The notes below the pieces were generated by a model. It did no database searches and had not been told where the DNA came from. It saw only the letters and a program-made list of their open reading frames with translations. Shown in pieces: positions 44,505 through 53,203 of a stretch of DNA of 64,000 bases; within the stretch, counting starts at the first letter, position 1; each line of letters begins with the position of its first letter. Made by a program: the position numbers and the translations under genes. The stretch is from assembly GCF_000348905.1 (NCBI RefSeq), contig NZ_AOFT01000005.1:1-64000 (forward strand), read 5' to 3'. Source of the DNA: Bhargavaea cecembensis DSE10 (GTDB lineage Bacteria > Bacillota > Bacilli > Bacillales_A > Planococcaceae).

Positions 44505-46657
44505 ACAAACCAGACTTTTCGAAAATCGACCCGGAAAAAGTCCTGAAAGGCAGTGTGCATCCGTCCTCCGGCGGAGCGGCTATAGAATCCTATGAGGGCA
44601 TCGGCATCCTGCCATCCTACACAGGAAAGGATCTTGAAGGGCTCGATCATCTGTCCGACATGCCGGGAATTGCGCCCAACACACGGGGCCCGTATCCGAC
44701 GATGTATGTATCCCGCCCGTGGACCGTCCGCCAATACGCCGGATTTTCCACGGCCGAGGAAAGCAACGCGTTCTACCGCCGGAACCTGGCGATGGGACAA
44801 AAGGGCCTTTCCGTGGCATTCGACCTGGCGACACACCGCGGATATGATTCGGACCACCCGAGGGTTTCGGGGGATGTGGGAAAGGCCGGAGTTGCCATCG
44901 ATTCCGTCGAAGACATGAAAATCCTTTTCGACGGCATTCCGCTGGACCAGATGTCTGTGTCGATGACGATGAACGGAGCGGTCATACCGGTCATGGCGTT
45001 TTACATCGTGGCGGCCGAAGAACAGGGTGTCACGCCCGACAAGCTGTCCGGAACGATCCAGAACGACATCCTGAAGGAATACATGGTCCGTAACACATAC
45101 ATTTATCCGCCTGAGATGTCGATGCGGATCATCGCGGATATTTTCGAATACACGTCGAAAAACATGCCGAAGTTCAACTCGATTTCGATTTCCGGCTATC
45201 ACATGCAGGAAGCCGGGGCGACGGCGGATATCGAGCTCGCCTACACGCTCGCAGACGGGCTGGAATATGTCCGCACCGGCCTCAAGGCCGGAATCGACAT
45301 CGATTCATTCGCCCCGCGGCTCAGCTTTTTCTGGGCGATCGGGATGAACTACTTCATGGAAGTGGCAAAGATGCGCGCGGCACGCCGCATCTGGGCGCAG
45401 ATGATGAAGTCGTTTGATCCGAAAAACCCGAAATCGCTTGCGCTCCGCACCCACTCACAGACATCCGGCTGGAGCCTGACCGAGCAGGATCCGTTCAACA
45501 ACGTCACCCGGACGCTGATCGAAGCGAATGCGGCGGCGATGGGCCATACCCAGTCGCTTCATACAAATGCGCTGGATGAGGCGATTGCCCTTCCGACCGA
45601 CTTCTCGGCACGGATCGCGCGGAATACGCAACTGTTCCTCCAGGAGGAAACCCGGATGACGAATGTCATCGACCCATGGGGCGGCTCCTACTATGTCGAA
45701 AAGCTGACCGACGAGCTGATCCGGAAAGCTTGGGACCTGATTGAAGAAATCGAGGAACTCGGGGGCATGGCAAAAGCCATTGAAACCGGACTGCCGAAAA
45801 TGAAGATCGAGGAAGCCGCGGCACGCCGCCAGGCCCAGATCGATTCCGGTTCCGAATCCATCATCGGTGTGAACAAATACCGGCCGGAAGAGGAAGACCC
45901 GATCGAGATCCTCGACATCGACAACACCGAAGTGCGGCGCAAGCAGATCGAGCGCCTCGGGAAGATGAAGGCGGAACGTGACGAAGCGGTTGTCCGGATG
46001 GCGCTGGACAAGCTGACCGAAGCGACACGGAGCGGAGAAGGGAACCTTCTGGCCCTCTCGGTGGACGCTGCGCGCGCCAGGGCGTCGATCGGGGAAATCT
46101 CCGATGCGATCGAGAAGGCTTCCGGCCGCCATAAGGCCGTCATCCGCTCGATCAGCGGCGTATACAGCTCGAACTTCACCGACTCCGAGGCGATCGAAGA
46201 AGTCAAGGAAATGACCGGTGAGTTCCTTGAAAATGAGGGCCGCCGCCCACGCATCATGGTCGCAAAAATGGGCCAGGACGGACACGACCGCGGTGCCAAG
46301 GTGGTCGCGACCGCGTTTGCCGACCTCGGTTTCGATGTCGACATCGGCCCGCTGTTCCAGACACCGGCCGAGACGGCCCTGCAGGCTGCTGAAAACGATG
46401 TCCATGCGGTTGGTGTGAGTTCGCTTGCTGCCGGCCACAAAACATTGATCCCTGAACTGATCGAAGAGCTCCGGAAAATCGGCCGCGAGGACATTGTCGT
46501 GTTCGCCGGCGGCGTCATCCCGGCAAAGGACTATGATTTCCTTTACGATGCAGGCGTCGCCGCCATCTTCGGGCCGGGCACCGTCATCCCGGTATCCGCA
46601 CAGAAAGTCATCGAAGCCATCTACAGCAAGCTCGGCTATGAGGAAGCTGTCGATTGA
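44501..46657 (+). CDS. mutB: Methylmalonyl-CoA mutase large (catalytic) subunit
   Basis: It rearranges (R)-methylmalonyl-CoA to succinyl-CoA with adenosylcobalamin. At 718 residues it has the catalytic barrel ([57 protein letters not shown]) and a C-terminal B12 domain with [12 protein letters not shown], in which H595 is the cobalt ligand. ATG 44501 overlaps the mutA stop. It finishes the route for propionyl-CoA from isoleucine, valine and odd-chain acids. Confidence 0.97.
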   Translation: MNKPDFSKIDPEKVLKGSVHPSSGGAAIESYEGIGILPSYTGKDLEGLDHLSDMPGIAPNTRGPYPTMYVSRPWTVRQYAGFSTAEESNAFYRRNLAMGQKGLSVAFDLATHRGYDSDHPRVSGDVGKAGVAIDSVEDMKILFDGIPLDQMSVSMTMNGAVIPVMAFYIVAAEEQGVTPDKLSGTIQNDILKEYMVRNTYIYPPEMSMRIIADIFEYTSKNMPKFNSISISGYHMQEAGATADIELAYTLADGLEYVRTGLKAGIDIDSFAPRLSFFWAIGMNYFMEVAKMRAARRIWAQMMKSFDPKNPKSLALRTHSQTSGWSLTEQDPFNNVTRTLIEANAAAMGHTQSLHTNALDEAIALPTDFSARIARNTQLFLQEETRMTNVIDPWGGSYYVEKLTDELIRKAWDLIEEIEELGGMAKAIETGLPKMKIEEAAARRQAQIDSGSESIIGVNKYRPEEEDPIEILDIDNTEVRRKQIERLGKMKAERDEAVVRMALDKLTEATRSGEGNLLALSVDAARARASIGEISDAIEKASGRHKAVIRSISGVYSSNFTDSEAIEEVKEMTGEFLENEGRRPRIMVAKMGQDGHDRGAKVVATAFADLGFDVDIGPLFQTPAETALQAAENDVHAVGVSSLAAGHKTLIPELIEELRKIGREDIVVFAGGVIPAKDYDFLYDAGVAAIFGPGTVIPVSAQKVIEAIYSKLGYEEAVD

Positions 46658-47724
46658 CGGATCGGGAAAAAGAGGACCTCAAGCGGACCGAAGGCGGCGT
46701 TCCGCCGCATGACGGCATGTCCGCCGGCCCGAGAAAGCGATTCGTCAAAAAGCGCCGCCCCGTCCCGGCGGCAGAGCTGGCCCAAGAGATCCGGTCGGGC
46801 TCCAGGCTTGCGCTGGCAAAAGGCATCACCCTGCTGGAAAGCCGTTCTCCGGAAGACCGGAAGGCTGCGCAGGAACTCCTCATCGGACTGCTTCCGGATT
46901 CCGGAAACAGTGTCCGCATCGGCATCACCGGTGTGCCGGGTGCCGGCAAAAGCACATTCATCGAGTCATTCGGGCTCATGCTCGCAGAAGCCGGCCACAA
47001 GGTGGCGGTGCTCGCGATCGACCCGAGTTCCACCGTCACCGGAGGCAGCATTCTCGGGGACAAGACGAGGATGGAGGAGCTGTCCCGTCATCCGAATGCC
47101 TTCATCCGCCCTTCCCCTTCATCCGGAACACTCGGCGGCGTCCACAGGAAAACAAGGGAGACGATGCTCCTCTGCGAAGCGGCGGGATACGACGTCATCC
47201 TCATCGAAACGGTCGGTGTCGGGCAAAGCGAGACCGCGGTCAGGGGCATGGCGGACTTTTTCCTGCTTCTCGTCCTGACCGGTGCGGGAGATGAACTTCA
47301 GGGGGTCAAAAAAGGCATCATGGAGCTTGCGGACGGCATCATCGTCCACAAGGCGGACGGCGACAACATCATTCCGGCAAAGCGGACAGCGAGGGAGTAC
47401 AAACAGTTTCTCCACATGCTGCAGCCGGCCACTCCGGGGTGGCAGACAACCGTCCATCCCGTATCCTCGCTTGCCGGGACCGGACTTGAAGACGTATGGG
47501 AGACCATTCAGGGCTTCCGGGAAAACATGACCGGTACGGGGGAATGGGACAGGAGGCGGCGGGATCAGCTGAAAGCCTGGTTCCGCCAGTCGATCGAGGA
47601 TTGGCTGATCGATTCGTTTTATGCATCCGAAGGCAGGAAAAAAGAGGTCGAACGCCTCGAGGGCAAGATTCTCGACGGCCGGCTGACCGTGACAGCGGCG
47701 GTTGAGGAATTATTCCGCGGCTGA
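46654..47724 (+). CDS. meaB: MeaB/ArgK family G-protein chaperone of methylmalonyl-CoA mutase
   Basis: A P-loop GTPase, 356 residues, that loads and protects the cobalamin of the mutase. Signatures are [20 protein letters not shown] (Walker A), [20 protein letters not shown], and [22 protein letters not shown] 46654 overlaps the mutB stop, with AGGAAG upstream, so translation is coupled. It sits in mutA-mutB-meaB, the standard arrangement. Confidence 0.95.
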   Translation: MTDREKEDLKRTEGGVPPHDGMSAGPRKRFVKKRRPVPAAELAQEIRSGSRLALAKGITLLESRSPEDRKAAQELLIGLLPDSGNSVRIGITGVPGAGKSTFIESFGLMLAEAGHKVAVLAIDPSSTVTGGSILGDKTRMEELSRHPNAFIRPSPSSGTLGGVHRKTRETMLLCEAAGYDVILIETVGVGQSETAVRGMADFFLLLVLTGAGDELQGVKKGIMELADGIIVHKADGDNIIPAKRTAREYKQFLHMLQPATPGWQTTVHPVSSLAGTGLEDVWETIQGFRENMTGTGEWDRRRRDQLKAWFRQSIEDWLIDSFYASEGRKKEVERLEGKILDGRLTVTAAVEELFRG

Positions 47725-47794
47725 GACTCGGGTTTTGCAGGAAATGGCCCGACCTGTTATGATTTTCTTGGATAAACCGAAAGGGGATGCAGTC

Positions 47795-48232
47795 ATGAAC
47801 ATGGATATGAACCTGTTTATGCAAGATATGATCCGCCAGGCGCGGAGCGAGATGGAAGCCTCCGGCTATGAGCAGCTGAAGACTCCGGAAGAAGTGGACT
47901 CGGCAATCAGCCGTGAAGGGACAACGCTGTTCATGGTGAACTCGGTATGCGGATGCGCGGGCGGGATTGCACGTCCTGCAGCGATGCATGCGGTCCACTA
48001 TGACAAGCGTCCGGACCATCTGGTGACGGTTTTCGCCGGACAGGACAAGGAAGCGACAGCACAGGCACGCATGCACTTCGGCGATGACCACCTTCCGTCG
48101 TCCCCGTCGTTCATCCTGATGAAGGCGGAAAAGTAATCGGAGAAGTACCGCGCCACGAAATCGAAGGCCATGACCCGATGTCGGTTGTCGTCAATCCAGG
48201 GCATGTTCGAGGAGTATTGCGAAGAAGTCTGA
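47795..48232 (+). pseudogene. brxB: Bacilliredoxin (YqiW/BrxB type) with two frame disruptions
   Basis: The gene encodes an intact N-terminal part (113 residues from ATG 47795, with AAAGGGG upstream) including the CGC active motif (C52-G53-C54) in [15 protein letters not shown] and [20 protein letters not shown]. After SSPSFILMK the frame hits a stop at 48134-48136. The normal C-terminus continues in a second frame (VPRHEIEGHDPMSVVV, about 48145-48192) and then again in the first frame (IQGMFEEYCEEV, 48194-48229, stop 48230). One base seems missing near 48124 and another shift lies at 48193. Either real decay or assembly error; bacilliredoxins reduce bacillithiolated proteins. Confidence 0.8.
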
Positions 48233-48240
48233 CCCGACAA

Positions 48241-48279
48241 AAAAACGCAGCAGCCGTATGCCGGCGCTGCGTTTTTTTG
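48241..48279. terminator. Bidirectional terminator between brxB and prli42
   Basis: AACGCAGC at 48244-48251 pairs with GCTGCGTT at 48266-48273, flanked by A-rich sequence on the left and a seven-T run on the right, so it can end transcripts from both sides. Confidence 0.82.
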
Positions 48280-48296
48280 TATTCTTTTTTCCGGAT

Positions 48297-48392
48297 TCAG
48301 ATGAATAGGCTGAGTCCCATGGCAATGGTCGACAGAAGCATCAGGGCGACCATGGTGTAAATGATGATTTTTTGAAATTTCTTATTGCTCAA
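48297..48392 (-). CDS. prli42: Stressosome-associated membrane miniprotein Prli42
   Basis: A 31-residue protein, SNKKFQKIIIYTMVALMLL followed by STIAMGLSLFI, with a basic N-terminus and one membrane helix. Length and pattern match Prli42, known in Listeria to tether the stressosome to the membrane. The start is a TTG at 48392 with GAAGGAG 11 bases upstream. Its own promoter is visible. It lies opposite to and after brxB. Such a short gene is easy to miss. Confidence 0.75.
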   Translation of the reverse strand: MSNKKFQKIIIYTMVALMLLSTIAMGLSLFI

Positions 48393-48425
48393 TTTTATTC
48401 TGGCTCCTTCACTGCTGATGGGTTC

Positions 48426-48454
48426 ATTTTAATGATTTTTGGTCGTTTGCGCAA
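48426..48454 (-). promoter_or_regulatory. Promoter of prli42 (reverse strand)
   Basis: On the reverse strand TTGCGC at 48454-48449 and TAAAAT at 48431-48426 are 17 bases apart, about 35 bases before the start codon. Confidence 0.6.
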
Positions 48455-48520
48455 TATATAGAGTTTTGTGCCCTGAAACGGTACAATTGTAATCGGATAC
48501 ATGAAAAGGGGGCAAGGGAG

Positions 48521-48931
48521 ATGGAGAAGGTCGACCACATCGGCATCGCGGTAAAAGACCTCGATGCCGTCCTTCCATATTACACGGACACGCTCGGCAT
48601 TCCGCTCTTGGGAATCGAGGAAGTTCCGACACAGGGCCTTAGGGTGGCATTCCTGGATGCGGGAAATGTGAAGCTGGAGCTCCTGGAGCCGGCCGCCGAA
48701 ACGAGCGCTGTCGCCAAGTTCATTGAAAAGCGGGGGGAAGGCGTCCACCATATCGCATTCGGCGTGACGGGCATCCGGGAACGGATGGACGAGCTTCGCG
48801 AGAACGGAGTCCGACTGCTGTCTGACGGGCCGGTGCCCGGCGCGGGCGGCGCGCAGGTGGCCTTTATGCACCCGAAATCCTCATATGGCGTTCTCTACGA
48901 ACTGTGCGACAAATCCGGAAACCAGGAGTGA
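48521..48931 (+). CDS. mce: Methylmalonyl-CoA epimerase
   Basis: A vicinal-oxygen-chelate protein, 136 residues, that epimerises (S)- to (R)-methylmalonyl-CoA between the carboxylase and the mutase. Metal-ligand regions are VDHIGIAVKDLDAVLPYY, VKLELLEP, GVHHIAFGV and GVLYELCD. ATG 48521 follows GGGAG. It is followed after 9 bases by the carboxyltransferase gene, so the two form an operon. Confidence 0.94.
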   Translation: MEKVDHIGIAVKDLDAVLPYYTDTLGIPLLGIEEVPTQGLRVAFLDAGNVKLELLEPAAETSAVAKFIEKRGEGVHHIAFGVTGIRERMDELRENGVRLLSDGPVPGAGGAQVAFMHPKSSYGVLYELCDKSGNQE

Positions 48932-48940
48932 ATCACCATC

Positions 48941-50488
48941 ATGGATATCTATGAAAAAATCAATGAACTCTATGACAGGAAACGCGAAATCGAACTTGGC
49001 GGCGGGGACGATAAGATCGACCGCCAGCACGAAAAGGGCAAACTGACCGCACGCGAGCGGATCGACCTGCTGCTGGACGAGGGGACATTCGTCGAACTGA
49101 ATCCGTTTGTCACCCACCGGACACAGGACTTCGGCATGGACAAGATGAAGGGGCCGGGTGACGGCGTCGTGACCGGTTACGGAAAAGTGAACGGCCGTCC
49201 CGTTTACCTGTTCTCGCAGGACTTCACCGTCTTCGGAGGAGCCCTCGGGGAAATGCATGCGATGAAAATCGCGAATGTGATGGACCTCGCCGCGAAAAAC
49301 GGAGCGCCGTTTATCGGGCTGAACGACTCGGGCGGTGCCCGGATCCAGGAAGGAGTTGTCTCACTGGACGGCTACGGGGATATCTTCTACCGGAACGCCA
49401 TCTATTCCGGTGTCATCCCGCAGATTTCCGTCATTCTCGGGCCTTGCGCGGGCGGTGCCGTTTACTCGCCGGCAATTACCGATTTCGTCTTCATGACCGA
49501 CAAAACAAGCCAGATGTTCATCACCGGCCCGAAAGTCATCGAGACCGTCACGGGAGAGAAGATTTCCTCCGAGGATCTCGGCGGCTCCAAAGTACATAAC
49601 GCCATCAGCGGGAATGCCCATTTCCGTGCGGCCAGCGAGGAGGAAGTCCTTGCTGATGTCCGCAGGCTGCTTTCCTATCTGCCGCAGAACAACGAAGAGA
49701 TGCCTCCTCGGCTTGAGGCCGATTCGGAAAACGACGACCGTCCGGATCTCGTGGACATCGTCCCGTTTGAGACCATCCGCCCGTATGATGTCCGCAAAGT
49801 GATCGACCAGGTTGTCGATGCGGATTCGTTCATGGAAGTACAGCCGGAATTTGCCCGCAACATCGTGGTCGGGCTCGCTCGCATCAAGGGGGAGACGGTG
49901 GGCCTCGTGTGCAACCAGCCGAAAGTCATGGCCGGCGGCCTCGACATCGACTCGTCCGACAAAGCGGCACGGTTTATCCGTTTCTGCGACTCATTCAACA
50001 TTCCGATCATCACGTTCGAGGACGTGACCGGCTTCTTCCCGGGCATCAAGCAGGAGCACGGGGGCATCATCCGCCACGGCGCGAAGATTCTGTATGCCTA
50101 CTCGGAGGCGACCGTTCCGAAAATGACGGTCATCCTCCGGAAAGCCTACGGCGGGGCATACGTCGCACTCAACTCAAAATCGATCGGTGCAGATATCGTC
50201 TACGCCTGGCCAAATGCGGAAATTGCGGTCATGGGCCCTCAGGGCGCCGCGAACATCATCTTCGCGCGGGAGATCGCCAACAGCGATGACCCGGAAGCTA
50301 CACGCGCCGCGAAGATCGAGGAGTACAAAGAGAAATTCGCCAACCCGTATGTAGCGGCAAGCCACGGCATGGTCGACGACGTCATCGACCCGCGCGAGAC
50401 ACGCATCAAGCTGATACAGGCGCTTGAGATGATGCGCAACAAGAAAGAAGAACGCCCGAAGAAAAAACACGGCAACATTCCGCTATAA
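48941..50488 (+). CDS. pccB: Acyl-CoA (propionyl/methylmalonyl) carboxyltransferase beta subunit
   Basis: A biotin-dependent carboxyltransferase, 515 residues, transferring carboxyl to or from propionyl-CoA. Signatures are HEKGKLTARERIDLLLDEGT, SQDFTVFGGALGEMHA, GLNDSGGARIQEGV, GPCAGGAVYSPAITDF and the second half GFFPGIKQEHGGIIRHGAKI with RKAYGGAYVALNSK. B. subtilis YqjD is the counterpart. No biotin carboxylase or BCCP gene is next to it, so it must borrow them from elsewhere, perhaps AccBC in this window. Confidence 0.94.
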   Translation: MDIYEKINELYDRKREIELGGGDDKIDRQHEKGKLTARERIDLLLDEGTFVELNPFVTHRTQDFGMDKMKGPGDGVVTGYGKVNGRPVYLFSQDFTVFGGALGEMHAMKIANVMDLAAKNGAPFIGLNDSGGARIQEGVVSLDGYGDIFYRNAIYSGVIPQISVILGPCAGGAVYSPAITDFVFMTDKTSQMFITGPKVIETVTGEKISSEDLGGSKVHNAISGNAHFRAASEEEVLADVRRLLSYLPQNNEEMPPRLEADSENDDRPDLVDIVPFETIRPYDVRKVIDQVVDADSFMEVQPEFARNIVVGLARIKGETVGLVCNQPKVMAGGLDIDSSDKAARFIRFCDSFNIPIITFEDVTGFFPGIKQEHGGIIRHGAKILYAYSEATVPKMTVILRKAYGGAYVALNSKSIGADIVYAWPNAEIAVMGPQGAANIIFAREIANSDDPEATRAAKIEEYKEKFANPYVAASHGMVDDVIDPRETRIKLIQALEMMRNKKEERPKKKHGNIPL

Positions 50489-50497
50489 TGAATACAG

Positions 50498-50531
50498 GAA
50501 GCGCACCGGATTTTCTGCGGTGCGCTTTCGG
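50498..50531 (+). terminator. Hairpin after pccB, probable terminator
   Basis: AAGCGCACCG at 50499-50508 pairs with CGGTGCGCTT at 50518-50527 around a 9-base loop, with only TCGGATTT after it. Termination is likely weak. Confidence 0.6.
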
Positions 50532-50552
50532 ATTTGACAGGAGGCATGCTGT

Positions 50553-51674
50553 ATGACAAACGAACGGCTGATCAATGAATTCATGGAGCTCGTGCAGGTC
50601 GACTCGGAGACAAAGCATGAAGGGGAGATCGTCGGCATCCTGAAGGATAAAATGGAAGCTCTTGGTTTTGATGTGACGGAAGACGACTCCGCAGCGCGAT
50701 CCGGACACGGAGCGGGCAACCTGATTGCCACGAAAAAGGGCAGCGCGGATGGCGCAGACTCCATCTATTTTACCTGCCATATGGATACTGTCGTTCCCGG
50801 AAAGGGAATCAAGCCGGTGCTGAAGGAAGACGGCTATATTTATTCTGACGGCACGACCATTCTCGGCGCGGATGACAAAGCGGGCATTGCCGCATTGTTC
50901 GAAATGATGCGCCGCATCAATGAAGAGGGCATTCCGCACGGCGACATCCAGTTCATCATCACGGCAGGAGAAGAAAGCGGCCTGCGCGGCGCGAAAGAGC
51001 TGGATCCGAAAGCCATCCGGGCGGACTATGGCTACGCGGTCGACTCCGATGGAAAAGTCGGCGGAATCGTGACGGCGGCCCCGTTCCAGGCAAAGCTGAA
51101 AACGACTGTCAGGGGAAAGACCGCCCATGCAGGCGTCGCCCCTGAAAAGGGTGTATCCGCAATCACGATCGCGGCAAAGTCCATTGCTAACATGTCGCTC
51201 GGCCGGATCGATGCCGAGACGACCGCCAATATCGGCCGCTTCGAAGGCGGACAGGCGACCAACATCGTCTGCGATGAAGTGCACATCCTTTCCGAGGCGC
51301 GCTCCATCAACAAGGACAAGCTCGACGAGCAGACCGCGCACATGGTCCGTACATTCGAACGCCAGGCAAGCCTGATGGGCGGTTCGGCCGAGACGGACGT
51401 ACAGCTGATGTATCCGGGGTTCTCGATGGGCGAGGAAGACCAGGTCGTGAAGACGGCGATGGACGCAATCCGGCGAATCGGACGTGAGCCTGAGCTCATG
51501 ACAAGCGGCGGAGGCAGCGACGGCAACATCTTCAACGGCTTCGGTGTTCCGACGGTCACGCTTTCCGTCGGATACGAGGAAATCCATACGACAAACGAAC
51601 GGATGCCTGTCGAAGAGCTTGAAAAGCTGGCAGACCTGCTGGTGGAAATCGTGAAAACTGCGGCGAAGCAATAA
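50553..51674 (+). CDS. yqjE: M20 family peptidase (peptidase T-like, YqjE)
   Basis: A zinc aminopeptidase-like protein, 373 residues. Metal ligands and catalytic residues are in FTCHMDTVVPG (His, Asp), TTILGADDKAGIAALFEMM, ITAGEESGLRGAKEL (Glu) and a distal EEIHTTNERMP (His). The inserted dimerisation domain is also present. It resembles tripeptidase T and YqjE. ATG 50553 has ACAGGAGG upstream. It lies downstream of the carboxyltransferase as in B. subtilis yqjD-yqjE. The substrate is not shown by the sequence. Confidence 0.9.
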   Translation: MTNERLINEFMELVQVDSETKHEGEIVGILKDKMEALGFDVTEDDSAARSGHGAGNLIATKKGSADGADSIYFTCHMDTVVPGKGIKPVLKEDGYIYSDGTTILGADDKAGIAALFEMMRRINEEGIPHGDIQFIITAGEESGLRGAKELDPKAIRADYGYAVDSDGKVGGIVTAAPFQAKLKTTVRGKTAHAGVAPEKGVSAITIAAKSIANMSLGRIDAETTANIGRFEGGQATNIVCDEVHILSEARSINKDKLDEQTAHMVRTFERQASLMGGSAETDVQLMYPGFSMGEEDQVVKTAMDAIRRIGREPELMTSGGGSDGNIFNGFGVPTVTLSVGYEEIHTTNERMPVEELEKLADLLVEIVKTAAKQ

Positions 51675-51770
51675 CATTGATGAGAACGGTCCCGGGCCGT
51701 CATAGTCTGTAAAAAACCTCTCCGAATTTGATCGTGCGAATAATTTAGCATAAAAAACATTAAAGAACGC

Positions 51771-51852
51771 TGTTGATTTCCGTTACGGGCGGACGCTTTC
51801 CGCGGGGCTAAGGCAACGCCCGCGGTACGCGAGGGCCCGCAGCGGAAATCCG
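51771..51852. repeat. Hairpin repeat resembling the Bacillales REP-like family
   Basis: About 80 GC-rich bases in a gene-free gap. GATTTCCG (51775-51782) pairs with CGGAAATC (51843-51850), and an inner stem pairs CCGCGGG (51800-51806) with CCCGCGG (51819-51825). The start TTGATTTCCGTTACGGGCGG followed by ACGCTTTCCGCGGG recalls the common intergenic hairpins of Bacillaceae chromosomes. This is recognised from memory, and it is a degenerate copy. Confidence 0.6.
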
Positions 51853-51909
51853 GAGGAGAATTTAAGGGGAATTGCAGACAAAGGAACCATACACTCACTG
51901 TACAGTCAT

Positions 51910-51938
51910 GACGGGCCCGCGCCCGTCTTTTTCCTTTT
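51910..51938 (+). terminator. Terminator before dinB
   Basis: GACGGGC at 51910-51916 pairs with GCCCGTC at 51921-51927 around CCGC, followed by TTTTTCC. Confidence 0.8.
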
Positions 51939-51950
51939 TGGGCTAGCCGT

Positions 51951-51959
51951 TGATATAAT
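51951..51959 (+). promoter_or_regulatory. Extended -10 promoter of dinB
   Basis: TGATATAAT at 51951-51959 has a TG extension and perfect TATAAT. The expected -35 position holds only TTCCTT at 51931-51936. Confidence 0.5.
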
Positions 51960-51990
51960 GGAGACAGCATTTCACACCGGAGCGATGAAC

Positions 51991-53202
51991 ATGATTGAAA
52001 GCAAGCCGAAAAAAGGCAGGATTATCTTCCATATTGACATGAACAGCTTTTTCGCGTCTGTCGAGCAGGCGCACGATCCTTCTCTGAAAGGAAAGCCGGT
52101 AGCCGTTGCCGGGAATCCGAAGGAGCGCAAGGGAATCGTGGTCACCTGTTCATATGAAGCAAGAGCCCACGGTGTCTACACGACCATGCCGGTATGGGAG
52201 GCCCGCCGGAAATGCCCGGAGTTGATCGTCATCCCGCCTGACCATAACCGGTACCGGGACGCTTCGGATGCGATGTTCAGCCTGCTCCGGACCTATACGG
52301 AACTGGTCGAGCCGGTGTCGATCGACGAGGGCTATCTGGACGTGTCGGATGTGGAATGGCCGGGGACCGCCGTCGAGCTGGCGGAAGAGATGCAGCGAAG
52401 GATTCTGACGGAACTTGATCTGCCCTGTTCAATCGGGATTGCACCGAATAAGTTCCTGGCGAAGACGGCATCCGACATGAAAAAGCCGATGGGGATCACG
52501 ATACTGAGAAAGCGTGATGTGCCCTCTGCGCTCTGGCCGCTTCCGGTCATCGAGATGCACGGCATCGGCAAAAGCACGGAAGAAAAACTCCGGTCACTTA
52601 AAATTGAAACGATCGGCGATCTCGCCTCCGCACAAGAAGGTTTTCTGAAAGAGCATCTCGGAAAAAGGGGAATTCATTTAAAGCGGCGGGCGAACGGAAT
52701 CGATTCGCGGCCGGTTGACCCGGAATCTGTCCACGAACGAAAAAGCGTCGGCGGGTCCGTGACACTGCCTGTTGACGAGACCGATCCGGCCGAGCTCAAG
52801 AAAACCCTTCGCAAACTGGCTGAAAAAGTGGCCGGCCGGCTGGACCGCAGGGAACTGGCCGGCGACTTGGTGACCATCCAGATCCGCGATGCGGACTGGG
52901 TAAACCACTCCAGGAGCCGGACGCTCACCAATGCCATTTTTACGGCCGATGCGATTTACAGGGAGGCGGAGCTGCTGTTTGATCGGCATTATGGCGGACA
53001 GCCGGTGCGCCTTCTCGGGGTTACCGTCGGCCGGGTCATCGACCGCTCCGAGACGACAGAGCAACTGTCGATATTTAACTATGAGAAACACGCAAAAGAA
53101 GAACCGGTACTGAAAATGATCGGCGAGCTGGAGTCGAAGTTCGGAAAAGGTGCCGTCACAAGAGGCATTTCCGGACCGAAGTCCGGCGGAAGGCAGGGTT
53201 GA
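51991..53202 (+). CDS. dinB: DNA polymerase IV (Y-family)
   Basis: A translesion polymerase, 403 residues. The palm begins IIFHIDMNSFFASVEQ, with the catalytic pair SIDEGYLDVSD, and KFLAKTASDMKKPMGITILR and GIGKSTEEKLRSL follow. A C-terminal clamp-binding motif TTEQLSIFNY is present. I chose ATG 51991 because GGAG lies 8 bases upstream; earlier in-frame starts at 51985 and 51958 fit less well. It precedes rnz by one base. Confidence 0.93.
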   Translation: MIESKPKKGRIIFHIDMNSFFASVEQAHDPSLKGKPVAVAGNPKERKGIVVTCSYEARAHGVYTTMPVWEARRKCPELIVIPPDHNRYRDASDAMFSLLRTYTELVEPVSIDEGYLDVSDVEWPGTAVELAEEMQRRILTELDLPCSIGIAPNKFLAKTASDMKKPMGITILRKRDVPSALWPLPVIEMHGIGKSTEEKLRSLKIETIGDLASAQEGFLKEHLGKRGIHLKRRANGIDSRPVDPESVHERKSVGGSVTLPVDETDPAELKKTLRKLAEKVAGRLDRRELAGDLVTIQIRDADWVNHSRSRTLTNAIFTADAIYREAELLFDRHYGGQPVRLLGVTVGRVIDRSETTEQLSIFNYEKHAKEEPVLKMIGELESKFGKGAVTRGISGPKSGGRQG

Positions 53203-53203
53203 C

